From Atriophallophorus winterbourni (taxonomy: Eukaryota; Platyhelminthes; Trematoda; Plagiorchiida; Microphallidae), in the NCBI GenBank assembly GCA_013407085.1, contig JACCGJ010002824.1:22201-86200 (forward strand): a stretch of 64,000 nt of DNA, read 5' to 3'. Position 1 is the first letter of the stretch; every line of letters starts with the position of its first letter. Of the stretch, positions 20,090-32,620 are shown in pieces. A program made the position numbers and the translations under genes. The notes below the pieces were generated by a model. That model worked only from the letters and a program-made list of their open reading frames with translations, was not told the origin of the DNA and searched no databases.

Positions 20090-21305
20090 CCACGTTGAGA
20101 TTCGAAGTAAACTTTATAAGCTTATGGTACACAATTACCAGATATTCAGGAATAATCGAACATCGAAACGTGGTGGTGGTACTCTTATCTATGTCCATTC
20201 CAGGTTTAAATCTTATAAGTTTACTTCACCTAGTCTGTCATTGCTAGAAGACACAATTACCAACCGTAGATCTCTAAATATGTTGCATTTACTATCTACC
20301 GTCTTCAACCATATCTAGGATGGACTCTTTGATTTATGCTTTCATTGAAGCATCTCTACACCACACGCAATACAAACTCATTGCTGGTAACTTCAACATG
20401 CCAAAGTTAAACGGGCACGATCCTGCACATTACATGTGCTATACACCTTTTATTAGAAAACTAGACTTACTAGGATATAAGCAATTTATTGATAAACCTA
20501 CAAGAAATGACAGTATCCCAGGCCTGGTCTTGAGTGTGAAAATGTCCATAGCTAACCTGGAGGTAATTCCATCCTTCTTCAACGGTGACCATGGAATATT
20601 ATAATTCCAAATATAATGCGCCACTGCTTCTTTAAACGCTTCGGAGAAATCTAATGATAAGCAAACCTACAACAACATTAACTGAAATCTACTGTCAGAA
20701 TTTATTAGAACAGACGACTGGAGCCGATTTTTCCTCTCTAGTAATTTCACAACGATCTCCTCAACATTTCATTCGCAAAGAGTTACTCATGAATGCATCA
20801 TATAAGCTCAGTAGGCGCACAAAATTGACGAAAGCTTAGAAAATAGAAAAATAATGGAGCTAAACTCTGTTGCTGTAAAAACACATGACAATTTCGCACT
20901 TCTTCGTTCATATGAACTACCAAGAAATCACAGATATGCTTTAGATAATACTCTTAGAGCCGACGAAAACAAAGCACTAGTAAGTCAGGATGAGCTAAAA
21001 TCAATAAGTGAAATTTTTAAGTCAAGATCATCTAATTTTCCCAGCAACATAGATTTCATTATCAAATATTGTAGTTTATCCGTAGCTAAAACAGTTATTA
21101 GTTCACCTGATGGTATCCGTGAAGAATTCCTTCCATACTTTAACTCTACCTATAACAATTCAAACTACGTTCATACAACCAGTCGACGTCCCTCGCCCAA
21201 TACACTTAATACATTTAAGTAATTACCTGAATGACAAATAAATATTGTCCACAAGCAACTATCAGTCTTAAGCCTGACATAACAGGCATACCTCAAGCCA
21301 TATGT
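20090..21305 (+). pseudogene. LINE-A endonuclease and linker, copy 4
   Basis: Parallel to 4840-5900 of copy 0. Endonuclease blocks are NYQIFRNN, RGGGTLIYVHSRFK (about 20170-20210), LIAGNFNMPKLNG (about 20380) and FFNGDHGIL ending about 20604. The linker at 20854-21222 matches the copy 0 and copy 1 linker (RSYELPRNH; PSNIDFII). It stops at the SLKPDITGIPQAIC block near 21300, where LINE-B begins; copies 0 and 1 continue there into RT. Confidence 0.75.
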
Positions 21306-24083
21306 GGCGGGGCCTTCAAATCGGCCGTGCAGAATCATTTCTTTCTCCAAATTATTTTTCGTAATTTTTATGCGTTTGATCGCTACAATTTTTTCATTCG
21401 TTCTGTTCTCGCATCAACAAAGGTCGATTTTTAACGCGCACAGTTTAAAACAATTACGCGATGCCGTATTTTATAAAGAGAATTCTGCCATAAAAAACTT
21501 TGGCTTTAGTATTTGGCGAAAATTGGATAATATTTTGAAGCAAACATTAAAAAAGAAGAAGAAACATCGTGCAGGTCAGCAAGTCGCCTTTTGCCAACGT
21601 CATGCCATTTTTAGTATGCCCTTACCTTGTATTTTATCATCGAACGTTTGTTCCTTGTGGTCCAAGTACGGTGAAATTTCACAACAACTCACTTTGAAAA
21701 TTTCAAAGCTTACTGGCGTTGTCACTTCTTAAGAAACCTAGCTTTATTCAACAAAAGAAAATGAGTTAGTTTTCATTGAAGGATTCTGCTGTTTTCGACT
21801 TGACCGAATCTGTCAACTCGGCGAATCGTAATGGCGGAGTAATTACTTATATTCGAACTGACTGGTGTTTGTACTGCAAACAGATTCTTCACTTTTGATA
21901 AGCTCGTGATATCCTGCCTGGCTGTTGAATGCAAATCCCGTCATCTTTCTAATTTTCAATCCCTTATTTTGGTAGATGCTTATGTTATCCCCAATTGTCA
22001 ATTTAACGTTTTTAACGCATTAATTGATGAACTCTTCATAAAACTTACTTTTTTCATAATTGTTTGCTTCTTTTAGTTGGTAACCTCGATGACTGCAATT
22101 TATCCATGTTTTCCCTTTCGTCTCTCAAAAATATTGTTCATTTCTCAACTCGAGGTGACGCATTTTTGGATTTCGCCCTAAAAATGCACCAAATTTTTTT
22201 TCACGCCAGCAAGTTTTCTCCAGTTGGTAATTCTGACCATTGTGTTATCAAACTTCTCCCATAAATTTATGGAAGCACTAGACATACATACCTCACCCGC
22301 AGTAATGGCAAATAGGTGACTTCTAGAGCTTGTCAACCTGACAATATTTCATCCCTGAAGGATAAGCTCTCCACCAGAGATTTCAATATTTTTTATGAAA
22401 ATGATGTCTCCGTCTTTCTCAGTCAATCAAGTTAGAAATTCGACGTCTTGAGAAGCTGTACACGAACACGCTTCTTAGAACGAAAGACATTCGTCACCTA
22501 TGACGTGCGCTAAAACAAATTTGCGGTAAGAAATACAAGAAATCCCCATCTATTTTGAATATTAATTCCTTGAACGAACCTTTTGTGCCTTGCATAACCG
22601 ATGATGTCTGTGCACAGAACTTTATTTTACCCCAATCCTCGTTTTCTAATTCCCCCTTTACTAACATTTCCGAGGTCTTTTGCGCACTTTCAGCTGTCTC
22701 ACGTTTCAATGTTGCAGGACCAGACAAACTCTCGCCCATTTTACTAAAGGAATTGCTGGAGAACTTTCATCCCCCGGCACATCTATTTTCAATCGTTACA
22801 TGGAAAGAGCAATTATGCCTGATTGCTGAAAATCTGTCTGTATAACCCAGATCCCAAAAAAAGATCATGGTAAATACTGCCCGATCACGTGCACCTCATT
22901 GCTGTTAAAAGCATTTGAAAGCATTGTACTACGAAGAATGGCATTCAGCTTTCAGGTACACGATGCTTCTCAGTTCGTTTACCGTAAAAATCGATCAAAA
23001 GTTGATGCTGTCACTTTGCTCACGGATTACATCACACGTTCTCTAGATAGTGAATCGAAAGTCGTACAAATTTGTTTTCTGGATTATACAAATGCTTGCA
23101 AACGCGTTCTAAGAAATTCTTTATTGCAAACATAATTTACCGTGGCGTTACAACAAATATCCTTCATTAGATTGCATCCTACTTTGAGGGTCGTATCCAA
23201 TATACCTCCCGTGAAATACCGATTTCGCGTGATGTACTTCAAGGTGCAATACTGTCCCCATTTTTATTTTCCCTGTACATTTATGATCTTCCTTGCTACC
23301 CTCCAAAACTTACTATCATATACGCTGATGACGTTGCCGTTATATTGAATCATAATCTTCGGATCGAGCAACATGTTTTAGAATCAGTGGTTACAAACAT
23401 TGATCTATGGTTCTCCACGGTTGGTTTATCTTTTAATCCCTCAAAATAAGATGGTATTTTCCAACATGACTGGACAGCATTATCTAGCCCTTCATGATGA
23501 AATTCCCAGCGTTTTGTTTAACGGCTCTGTGTTCGAAAGATGCTACAGCTTCAAGTATTATGGCGTAAAAATATCTGACAAACTTAGCTCAACCAAACAT
23601 GTAACAAATCAATTGATAAAGGTGCGCCAAATGTAATTCTATGCACTTCGCCTCCGTTCTCTCTCCATACCACTAAACGTTATTCAACTTTTTGTTTTTT
23701 CTTGCATCATTATACACCTCTTTTTCGCTTTCCCTGTAATTTTTCCTGCTTTTTTGAAAAAAGAAATTTATGATGATCAGAAGATATATTAAGCTCATCT
23801 TAAGATTGAGTTGAGTTCCCGCGGATGACATTCGAGACACTATTGTTGATCGTCACTTTTTTGAATGCAACAGGTTCACCGCAACTATTTCTTCTGATTG
23901 TTCACATCCACTGAACAAAAGCCTTGCTTCGTGTGAATCTTTTTCCACCACCCGAAATAACTATGTTTTCCCTATTCGAGAACTAATAAATTTATAAACT
24001 CTTTTGTTCCATACTTGGCTCGACACATGGTTAATCTGTCGAAAGCTGATATAGAGTTAAACGAGCGCTTGACAAATTTTTCA
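21306..24083 (+). pseudogene. LINE-B (L2/CR1-like) ORF2, inserted in LINE-A copy 4
   Basis: This is a different LINE family from LINE-A. Endonuclease blocks: ILSSNVCSLWSKYGEISQQL (about 21640), LVGNLDDCNLSMF with VHFSTRGDAFLDF (about 22075-22170), and GNSDHCVIKLLP ending 22264. RT blocks: RFNVAGPDKLSPILLKE (about 22700), FVYRKNRSKVDAVTLLTDYI and FLDYTNAC for palm motif A (about 22975-23100), and YADDVAV, seen as tatacgctgatgacgttgcc near 23320. The C-terminus ends with an NSFVPYLARHMVN block (about 24000-24060). The usual Phe after FLDYTNA is replaced, and frameshifts are frequent. LINE-A sequence resumes at about 24083. Confidence 0.75.
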
Positions 24084-24640
24084 CTCTCCCACACTGTAAA
24101 TTAGAACTTTATAAAATTTTCACTATACCTCTCATTGATTACTGTAATATAAGATATAGCAATATAAACAAACCGGATAGCATCGTTTTGAAATAAAAGT
24201 ACAACGTATATTTACCAGATCAATCATGGATGGTATCTCGAATCAATTATACATAAAGAGGTGTAAGCAGCTCATTCTAGAACCATTATGGTTCCATAGA
24301 ATTAGACATATCCTAATACTGTTTGTTTTAAATAATATACTCTGATGATATAGATATAAATTCGACTATTCACTTCCGACAAGGTCCTAGTTCTAATTCA
24401 AGAAATCAAGATAACATAGTGTAACTACCTAGATTCTGCGCGAAAGTAAGGAGAAACTTTTACCTTAATAAGTACGCTAAACTCTAGAATCTTTTTCCGA
24501 AAACATAAGACTTTGTGCCTCACTACGTGATTTTAAATCATATATCGATTCATTCTTCACCACGCAAAAATTAAAAAACCCTCTAACTTCGATATCTCAT
24601 TAGAAGAACTATATAATCATGGCGTTCCCGGATACTAACA
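24083..24640 (+). pseudogene. LINE-A RT C-terminal domain, copy 4
   Basis: It resumes with LPHCKLELYKIF, IDYCNIRYSNINKPDSIVL and later EELYNHGVPGY, equivalent to 9830-10380 of copy 1. The RT palm between this and 21305 is missing, so the LINE-B junction is accompanied by loss of about 0.9 kb of LINE-A. Confidence 0.7.
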
Positions 24641-25165
24641 ATGAAATTACTTTTAAAAATTTCATAATGAACATTCAATTGGCCCATAGTATTTATCTTC
24701 AAGATTACCCCGTTTACATCTACGCGAAAAAACTGGTCCGTAGACGATACCACGCCACCTCCCCGACTCTTCAACGAATATCCATAAGAAAGACGTTTTC
24801 AATTTTAAACAGACATATCTTTCCATGAAAAATCACAATTGAGAATTTTGAAGATTTAGCATTTTCGAGATCTTCACATTCTCGATGATAAACTTTCGAA
24901 TTTCGAAATTCATTGGGACAGTGTTCAAATTATCACATTACTTTATTCCAAACAAAAAAACCTCACACATCGATTTTCTGTAAAAGTGATGGATAGCCAT
25001 TTACCTTTAATATTTTATCAAACAAAAAGTTCCCCTGTACGTGTGACCTTGAAAATTCAATGACAATTGTATATTTTTGGCTTTGTGTATACAAACAACT
25101 TGATCATGCTTAGCATGCCTTGGTGATCCAAGAATAAAATTTATTTATTTATTTAGACTCGTAGT
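24641..25165 (+). repeat. LINE-A copy 4 3' UTR with TTTA tail
   Basis: Non-coding. It ends with ttgatcatgcttagcatgcc and a ttta run near 25140-25160, the LINE-A terminus. No U6 sequence was seen in it. Confidence 0.6.
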
Positions 25166-25780
25166 TGAAACTGTAAGACTCCAGCCAATAATTAACGTAA
25201 CCGTTCAAAATCGAAATTAGTATGTAATCATTGCTTTCGCCTCCATAACCCTTATTATTAAATAGCACGAGGAACTTCATGTGTCACATCTTTTGTGGGA
25301 CGCACTCCTCCTGCTCGCACTGAATAACCAAAGCTTGAAGAAACTGTAATAATGCTGTTCTACGGCATTAGACTAGCTAACTTGGAACTCCGTCGTTTTC
25401 TGGGGCGTTAACATTCGTTGAGCAGTAGATTGCCGCACATAACTTATCATTTTCATGTGCAGCGGTTAAACACTACTCTCCACAACATAGAGCTACAGAA
25501 ATTGAAGGTACTTTGATGGGTAGCACTTTCTTAGTTTTAATCCGATCGGTTTGATTTTCGGATATCTATATGAAAGCTTGCTAAGTCGGATCTATTCATA
25601 CAAAAATCGTCTATTTGCAACGTATCGTTCTTTGTGTGTGTCAACCGTGGATTTTTCTACAGTTCGTTCGTTTATTTGAATCGATTTTGTATTTCTGCTG
25701 TTCGATTAACCCATCGGTGTTTATCACTGTCGGGAACTACTCGGAGAAATACACTACGTGAAATCAAATTCACACCAAAA
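25166..25780. other. Unassigned sequence between LINEs
   Basis: No gene is recognised. About 25300-25520 could be a very decayed LINE tail, but no conserved block was convincing. The stretch from about 25600 is probably the 5' UTR of the CR1-type element that follows. Confidence 0.3.
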
Positions 25781-25901
25781 ATCTTAAACGGAATCTGGCA
25801 AATTAGCGGCTAAATCGAGTGACGAAATTTTCCGACAACCCGTCATTTTCCGTCAACTCCGCCCAATACCATATAAACCAATCGCAGCCGAATCGATTTT
25901 T

Positions 25902-27480
25902 GTGCTCCGATTTGTACTTTTGGTTGACCCCGTTAACATGAAACAATCTGTTGTTCGCGAAACGTGCGTCGTCTGCATGAAAGTCGTCAGTGGTAAGGTC
26001 AAATCTGTCACGTGTCAAAACTGTTCCCACACATGTCACCCAAAATGTGACAAATCATTGACCCCGGATGCGTTATCAATCCTGATGGATGAAAACATGC
26101 CTGGTGTATGCTACGTGTGCGAAAGTTGTCATGCTAGACCAAACGCACATTTAACTGCTCGAACAAGTGTTGCGCAAAGCAACCTGGATGATCGGATGCT
26201 GTGCTTAGAGTTTATCATACAAACGTTGAAGACATCGGTAGAGACTCAAAATTCTCAGTTTGCCAGTATATTTTTCGATAGATCGGAAACCACTGACGGT
26301 AATAATAGTCAAATGAACGTTAAATCTTTGATTTTTTAACACGAAGGTTAAGCTATGCAAATGTGCCGGAGTGTCTTGAGAAGCGTTCTTTTCATCAAAA
26401 GGCCACCTTTACAAATGTGACTGTTAAAGGCCTGTCTGCTCAAAACATCCCTGGTCCGCAAAAAGATACGAAGCCAAAGCTACCCACTCACACAGAGGAT
26501 CAGCGAAAACCTTCAGGTTCGAAACCAAAAGTCATGGTGCAAAATAATCCAAAAGTGGACATGATAAGTATTCGATCAAAAGTAGTTGAAACGTCCAGCA
26601 ACTAGCGAAAGCGCCAAACACCCAGTGTACATTCAGTCTATGGACTAAGCGTGATTTGCACCAACGTTAAGCAAACGAGTGCTACCTTACTAGCGTACAG
26701 GCTAAAGCACGATGAAGAAGAATGGAAAAGGTTGTGCAATAACATGGACTTGGAGCCAGTTGAACCACTATCATTGATACGACTAAGTCGTAAACCTACT
26801 TCTTCAAATCTGCACCAGCCAAGATTGCTTAAAATCACGGTTCACTCCAAAAGATATCTTGAAAACATCTTACTATCCGCTTTTTTTCTGCGTAAGAAGC
26901 GTTTAGAGACCACTGCAAGGATCTTTGCTGATGTGTCCTGGTAAAAAAGGGCCCGAAAAAACCGGCAACAAAGCCAAACAAAACAATGAGATGATCGAAG
27001 TATAATCCTTTTAAGAGTTCCAGAAGCTGATGAAGCAACTGATAAAGCGGTGCGACGCAAACACGATCAGATACAATGAAGATTCCTCAGTGATATACTT
27101 GGTTTGCATGATGTAGTTGTGACGGACACGTTCCGCATCCCCAAATCTACGAATTATAAGGGCATCGGTCCTAAGCCCCTTAAAATAACGTTCTTGCGTA
27201 ATAATATGTTGAACACGGTCAAAACGCGTGAGAAAAATTTCCGCAGAATAATCATGCGAGAAATTAGACTGTGTGCATCGAAACATCATATTGGAAAAAT
27301 AGATGCACCACTAAGTTCAATAGAAACACTACCAAGTCAATCATTTATTGACGTGTCAGAAACAATTTTAGCCGATACGATGGATCACTGTATTTCAACA
27401 GTACAACCACAAAACGATCAAGCATCCCTGCATGCAAAAAACCTTCAGTTGCCGACTCTGGAGAAGTCGGTCTAACATAT
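25902..27480 (+). pseudogene. CR1-type LINE ORF1 with PHD-like zinc finger
   Basis: ORF1 of the CR1-type element. The first frame (25902-26339) encodes a Cys/His-rich domain: CVVC, CQNC, CHPKC and CYVCESC in C4HC3-like order, about residues 24-87, which fits the PHD-like finger found in ORF1 of several CR1 elements. A basic, Lys/Pro-rich linker follows (26363-26605), then an alpha-helical region (26651-26944) and a region with VTDTFRIPKSTNYKG and PLKITFLRNN (27104-27475), resembling the C-terminal RRM-like half of LINE ORF1 proteins. Frames change several times. The role would be binding the element RNA. Confidence 0.65.
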
Positions 27481-27499
27481 ATTCTGCACTCCGCTAGCC

Positions 27500-27965
27500 T
27501 TCATCCCCACACCCCATCCTTGTTGAGAAAAACAACTACGAAATTCATCTACACCAATGCACAATGTCTCGGAAACAAAACATTCCATACCCCGAACCAT
27601 CCCATACAGGATTCATTCACGCGAAGAATAACGAGGAATTATCGCACCCATGAATATGTGCTGGTTGTACCCCATTCCCGCCTGAACTGTAGAAGGTATT
27701 TTTATATTGTCCGTGTCTGTATTACTTGGGACAGTTTACCTTCAACCGTTGCTCACGCCACTAGCTCGCATGAATTTAAAACGAAATTAGACGAATTTTC
27801 ATCGCACTATTCGCTTGCAAAACACTTATATACTGTTTAAGCTATGTTTTTATATTGTTTATACACTCAAATTCCAATTTTTACCATTCTATGGTTGTTG
27901 ATAAGCTTGCTGCTTCTTAGACCATTGAAAACCTTGAATTACATTGAAATATAAAATATTGCAAA
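27500..27965 (+). pseudogene. CR1-type ORF2 with the whole endonuclease-RT centre deleted
   Basis: The frame begins with TKFIYTNAQCLGNK, the very start of a CR1-type endonuclease (compare FLYTNAQSLFNK at about 61293). About 20 codons later it is already in the RT C-terminal tail: RNYRTHEYVLVVPHSRLNC, YFYIVRVCITWDSLPSTVA and KTKLDEFSSHY, ending at 27840. Roughly 2.5 kb found in the 61-64 kb relative is missing. The 3' UTR ends in ttgaattac-like units near 27940. The element has 5' and 3' parts but no enzyme domains, so it is non-autonomous. Confidence 0.7.
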
Positions 27966-28869
27966 ATTCTAGAAAAAATCTCGATGTACTTCATGCTCAG
28001 ACTCGACAAAGCCACTGACCTTCCAACATCAAAGATGTAAGATGTTTAACTACAGTAAATATTTAGAATTCACACACTTCCTGAGATCTCAACAACTTTC
28101 ATGGGTTTTATAACAGAACGATATGGATTAGCAGTAACCTAAAGAATACATGAAAGTATTTCGTGGTGTAAAACAAGTCCTGTCAAAACATTTCACTGCT
28201 CATAATGATCTTCAGTAGTTTCACAAACAGGTGCTTCAAAGGATAATTAACACTTATATCCGGTCAACAATGGGTTATATTGAACAAGCATGATCCCCAT
28301 AGTTTTCATGGTTTTTCAGCATCGGTTATAACCCGGTGCACATAAAATACAATCCGGATAATCTCTTAGCGTCGTGATCGTCGAAGATTTCAAACAGACA
28401 AAAAGAAACAAAGATTTTAGCAGTGGTGGGTGCTTCTCTTCATCTTTCCACCGAAAGAAATTCTGGACGCTCGGTTTGTTCAAGTGGGTTCACCTACCAA
28501 ATTCAAAGATCTCACGGCATTGCCGAACATATTTGGAAATATCAACTGATGCTTTTAGCTAGATTAATTATCTAGATTAGAACCAGACATTTTGCATCAA
28601 TTACATAAAGATGCCACTATGTTTCTTCCGAGTGACAAAGCCAATTCGGTGCATAGAGATCTGATATTCATCAGGGTATTGATGCAAGTCGTTATTCTGC
28701 CATAAGAAGTAGCTCATTGATGGTTTATAGTTAACAGACAAGACACCTGCGCGAACATTTCTTCAAGGGCGCCCGAAAGCGCTGTCTCCTTATTACGAAA
28801 TCGAGAATCGAAAACAACTGGAGTACAGCAACCAAGTTACCAGTTTTTCGGGACCTTGGTGTAAACTAT
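27966..28869. other. Unassigned sequence before the BEL/Pao element
   Basis: No gene is recognised. The phrase DILHQLHKDATMFLPSDKAN (about 28580-28640) is faintly reminiscent of the N-terminal RT region of Penelope-like elements, but this is not enough for a call. Confidence 0.25.
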
Positions 28870-28874
28870 CAATG

Positions 28875-29431
28875 TATGAATCCGCATTGATGTCTTGAAA
28901 ATTCATTTTTTTGTCCAGCAAGATTAAACGAGCTGGAGAAATTTGTATCCCACCCTACAACCGTGTTCCTTATCAAGTTTTCTGTGTCATAATTTTCCCG
29001 TGATATTTTTGTTTGTTCTTTAAATTAAAAATAACATTTAAACTAAATGTTAAATCTTTGAGAGTTTTTTTCGAACATTGTTCCTTTGTTTACGTGCACT
29101 TCGGCTTCCGCACATTTTAATTTGTCCGTTACCCGTGTTTACCGTTATTGGAAAATGGTAATTTTTTGTGCTCTCAACTGAGCTGTTTGACTTCCGTTTA
29201 TATGACACGTTTGGTTCGCATTAAAACCTGTATTCGATTACCGTTGAGGTTTGTTATATTTTGTTTGTTAATTGTCTTTGTCAATATAGTACAGCATAAA
29301 TTGACGTATTGTTCTGATTTGAGATCGATTCGTAAACGCTCGTCATTCCCGGTATAAGAATCTCGTGGCTTGTAGCAGGCAACTAGTTTCCGTGACAGGA
29401 ACTATTCCTTAGTGACGATTTGGTCGCTACA
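28875..29431 (+). repeat. BEL/Pao 5' LTR
   Basis: 557 bp, the partner of 32807-33366. It contains a short shadow frame (29148-29357) that also occurs in the other LTR and is not a gene. Confidence 0.9.
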
Positions 29432-29685
29432 GTACTCAACGTTGGATTTCGATTTGGACCGTATTTTTCTCAATTGGAGAAAATACATTACTCAACGTCG
29501 AATTCGCTGACGTCAATATGCGTGTTACCCGTAGTTTTGTGGGAAAGATCAAATCCTCTCAACAATTGGTCGATAATGGAACGGAAGACACCGCAGGTGA
29601 GCGCATTCATTATTCTGTTGAGGGCTCTCGAGGTAGCTTAAGGGGTTCAACGATCGAATCAAACATCCTTGTTCGTAAGGCTTAG

Positions 29686-30608
29686 ATGCGTTCGGAACGA
29701 CTAAAACTGTCGCAGGAACGTGAAGCTCTCGAAAAGCAGCACAAAGAGAAATTGCTCGATGCAGTACAGGAGGTTGAAATGGCCGAGATTGCTGCTTCTG
29801 CATCCGACGATGCTGATTCACAGTTGCAAGATATTGATACCAATCAAAAGTTTGCAAGTTATCTTGCGCATTCTGGGCCTCAAAAAGCAGAAGTAGCTGA
29901 CTACCCTCGTTCGGAGGTAGAAGACTCTCTTCGTAATGAAACGCCCGGTTGCTTATCAAGATCTGACCTTCCGAAGATAGAATTGATGTATTTGATGGTT
30001 TAGCTAGCACGTAGTGGAAATTGTTTCGTCAGTTCGAGACCTATGTTGAGTCTAGAACTCGTGATGAAGGACAGAGGTTTCTATATTTGCTACATTATTG
30101 CCGGGGTATAGCAAAAGAATCCATTGAAGAGTGTGTCATGCTGCCACCTGAACGTACGTATAAGCGAGCGAGATCAATCCTGAAGGACCTCTTCGGGCAA
30201 CCGCATACAATTTTAAGATCCATGCTGGATGGACTGTTCAGTGAGTTCGAAGCAGCACCTTACAGTCCGCAACGATTGTCACACCTGGTGATAAAAATGA
30301 GTAATTGCCAAATTGCTTTAGAGCAAATGAAATACACTGCGGACCTTAATTCATTGATGGTGCTTCAACGCTTGGTCCGTACAATTCCTCTGTATCTACA
30401 GCAGCAATGGGCTGAGAACGTCGAGCAGCGTACCTGCGAAGGCCGAGAGCCAAATTTCGCGGATTTGATGCGCTTTATCAGTCTACGGGCAAAGGTTGCT
30501 AACAGCCGGTTCGGTCAATTAGTGGAGCAAAATCGCAAGGGTAAGAACGCTTACACGAGTAAGACTGGTAATAAACCAGTCGTGAATAAAAAGCAAACCT
30601 TTGCTTAG
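29686..30608 (+). pseudogene. BEL/Pao Gag
   Basis: The first part (29686-30003) is a charged coiled-coil-like segment (REALEKQHKEKLLDAVQEVE) as at the N-terminus of BEL/Pao Gag. After a frame break near 30010, the next frame (30021-30608) has the Gag core: FRQFETYVESRTRDEGQRF, YLLHYCRGIAKESIEEC, an RARSILKDLFGQPHTI block and a long helical part ending in a basic tail. It matches the family layout of DUF1759-type Gag. A stop at about 30606 separates it from the zinc knuckles. Confidence 0.8.
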
Positions 30609-30639
30609 TGAATTGCTGACGACACAAAGAAGATTTAAA

Positions 30640-31133
30640 ATCCAGGATGCCCAACCTGTGGGGGTACTCATGGAGTGGCATCTTGCAAAGACTTCATTAC
30701 CGCCTATTGCGAAACACGTTGGAAAAAGGTGAAGCAGTGTCACTTGTGTTTCAAATGCCTGAAGGCTGGTCATGACAGAAAATTTTGTCGTGTCACTAAT
30801 TCATGTCAGGTCGTTGGCTGTAATGCTCCTCACCACACATTGCTGTATTGGGAAACTAAGGTCCAGTCTCACGTTGAAAGCAAAACAGTGAGCATGACAA
30901 ACTGTGGGCAAGTTGTCTCTATGGAGGTATTACCTGTTCGCTTGGTAGGAACTGGAGGTTTTTTTGGAAGCATACGCATTTCTTTATTCTGGTTCTGATA
31001 CGACAGTCGTTTGTCGTGAATTCGCTGAAAAACTTGGACTTGAGATGCAAGCTTCAGAAACTCGCATTAAGACGATGAACGGTACAATGTCCGCTCACGA
31101 GCTTGCTAGTAAGTTCAAGTTGAATCGCTAAAT
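30640..31133 (+). pseudogene. BEL/Pao zinc knuckles and aspartic protease
   Basis: Zinc-binding cysteines are seen as CPTCGGTHGVASC, CHLCFKCLKAGHDRKFC and CQVVGCNAPHH (about 30645-30840). After a T-run frameshift near 30960, the protease appears with YSGSDTTVVCREFAEKLGL (about 30975-31045), where the normal D-S/T-G reads Y-S-G, so the catalytic Asp is lost. It continues to a stop at about 31130. Confidence 0.75.
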
Positions 31134-31139
31134 GGACTT

Positions 31140-32448
31140 GTGATAATTGACATCAACAAGACTTTGGTGGTTGATGAAATCATGCCCTTTGCGAACATGC
31201 GGCCTCGTTCAAAATTAGCAGGTCGATGGTCCCATCTCAAGGATGTGGTATTTGAGGAAACTAACCGTAAACGCATAGTTATCTTGATTGGATGTGACAT
31301 TCCGGAAGCACATTGGGCAATCAAACAACGATTAAGTGCTCGGAAACAGCCATACGCTGTGAAAACCTTACTCGTTTGAGTGTTGTTGGGACCTACGAAC
31401 TATAAAGCGCATAAAACAGCCCTGGTCAATCTGCACTCTAGCGGAATTTGTGAAATAGAATCGCTGTTGAGAAAAATGTACGACTCGGAATTTGAAGATT
31501 TGAGTTGCATTGGGAACTTCCCTTCCGTCGAAAATAGAAAGGTACTTCAGCAAATGGAGGAAAAATTAAAGCTAGTCGATGGGCATTACGTAGTACCTCT
31601 TCCCTGGAAGGATAGTGTCCCCAAACGTGCCAGTAAACGGTCAGTCGCGTTCAAACGAATAGAAAGTCTGAGGTGTTTCCTGAAAGATCCTCAATTTTTT
31701 TCTAAAATACACAGAAGTGATTAATGCCAACGTGACCAAGGGGCATGCAAGGAAGTTTGGACCGTATTTTGCCGAGAGTAATCGGCCCTTGCTGTATCTA
31801 CCTCATCACGCTGTGTTGAACCCCAAAAAACCAGAAAAACCTCGGGTAGTAGTGGATTGTGCTGCCAAATTTCATGGGTTTTCACTGAATGATATGCTGT
31901 GCCAGGGTCCTGATACAACAGCGAATCTGGTTACCGTGCTTTTGCGCTTCAGGTTCAGTCGGGTAGCTCTAGCTGCAGACATTGTGGAAATGTTCATGCA
32001 AGTTAAAGTTCCTGACAAAAATTTATCGGCGTCACGATTTCTCTTGTTGGATGAGAAGAATGTTTATATTGTCGGTTGTTCTTGGCAAGCTGAGTTACCT
32101 GACACTGAATTAGCTCAGTCGGATTTTGTGACAGAATTTCCCGGCAATAATTCGGATCAGATGGAGAGCACGCCTGGCTCACCTGACACCAAATCAGCCC
32201 AAGTAAAATGTAGGCCTGGTTCACGTGACACTGAATCAGCTATAATTGGGGCGACGTTTGGTCAGCATGACAATCCGTATGATTGGCGTAAACCTTTCGG
32301 TTGTATACCTGATGAACCATTTATGTTTGGAAACCCGGATACAATATTTTGTAATTTAGACTTGTTTGGATGGCGCAAAATGTCGCTGTTTGAGGATGCA
32401 ATACATAAGGCTCGTTTGAGTAGGACATCATGCATGAGCTCATTGTAG
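31140..32448 (+). pseudogene. BEL/Pao reverse transcriptase, N-terminal half only
   Basis: Frames 31140-31379, 31380-31724 and 31717-32448 follow the BEL/Pao order: the pre-RT region (LIGCDIPEAHW), a GHYVVPLPWK block, LYLPHHAVLNPKKPEKPRVV, and palm motif A as ALAADIVEMFMQVKV (about 31965-32010). Homology ends at about 32060, before the catalytic YVDD block. The frame then runs into a low-complexity stretch in which a P-D-T-x-S-A-like unit recurs (32095-32240). RNase H and integrase are absent. Confidence 0.75.
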
Positions 32449-32512
32449 GAGACGGTGGCAAAACCGGTAGGGATGGGAATAGGGCGTAACTGGGGTGTCG
32501 GGCCCGGGGGCT

Positions 32513-32573
32513 AATGCTTAAGGTGGGAGGCGGGTTTTCGGATCTGCTGACCCCAGAAATACCACCAAGCATT
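32513..32573. repeat. Hairpin 1 before the BEL/Pao 3' LTR
   Basis: Inverted repeat: AATGCTT-AA-GGTGG on the left pairs with CCACC-AAGCATT on the right, 7 + 5 bp with a 2-nt bulge. It is the upstream copy of a pair about 108 bp apart. Confidence 0.65.
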
Positions 32574-32620
32574 CAGTCTGCCGGTTGCATGCGAAGACGA
32601 ACGTTGATTACACTGAAGGC

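Noticed and set aside
26638..27289. Minus-strand frames over the CR1-type ORF1
   Set aside because: They are shadows of the plus-strand ORF1, which has recognisable finger and RNA-binding blocks.
29148..29357. 69-codon frame, repeated at 33083-33292
   Set aside because: Both copies lie inside the two BEL/Pao LTRs; the frame is shared because the LTRs are copies.
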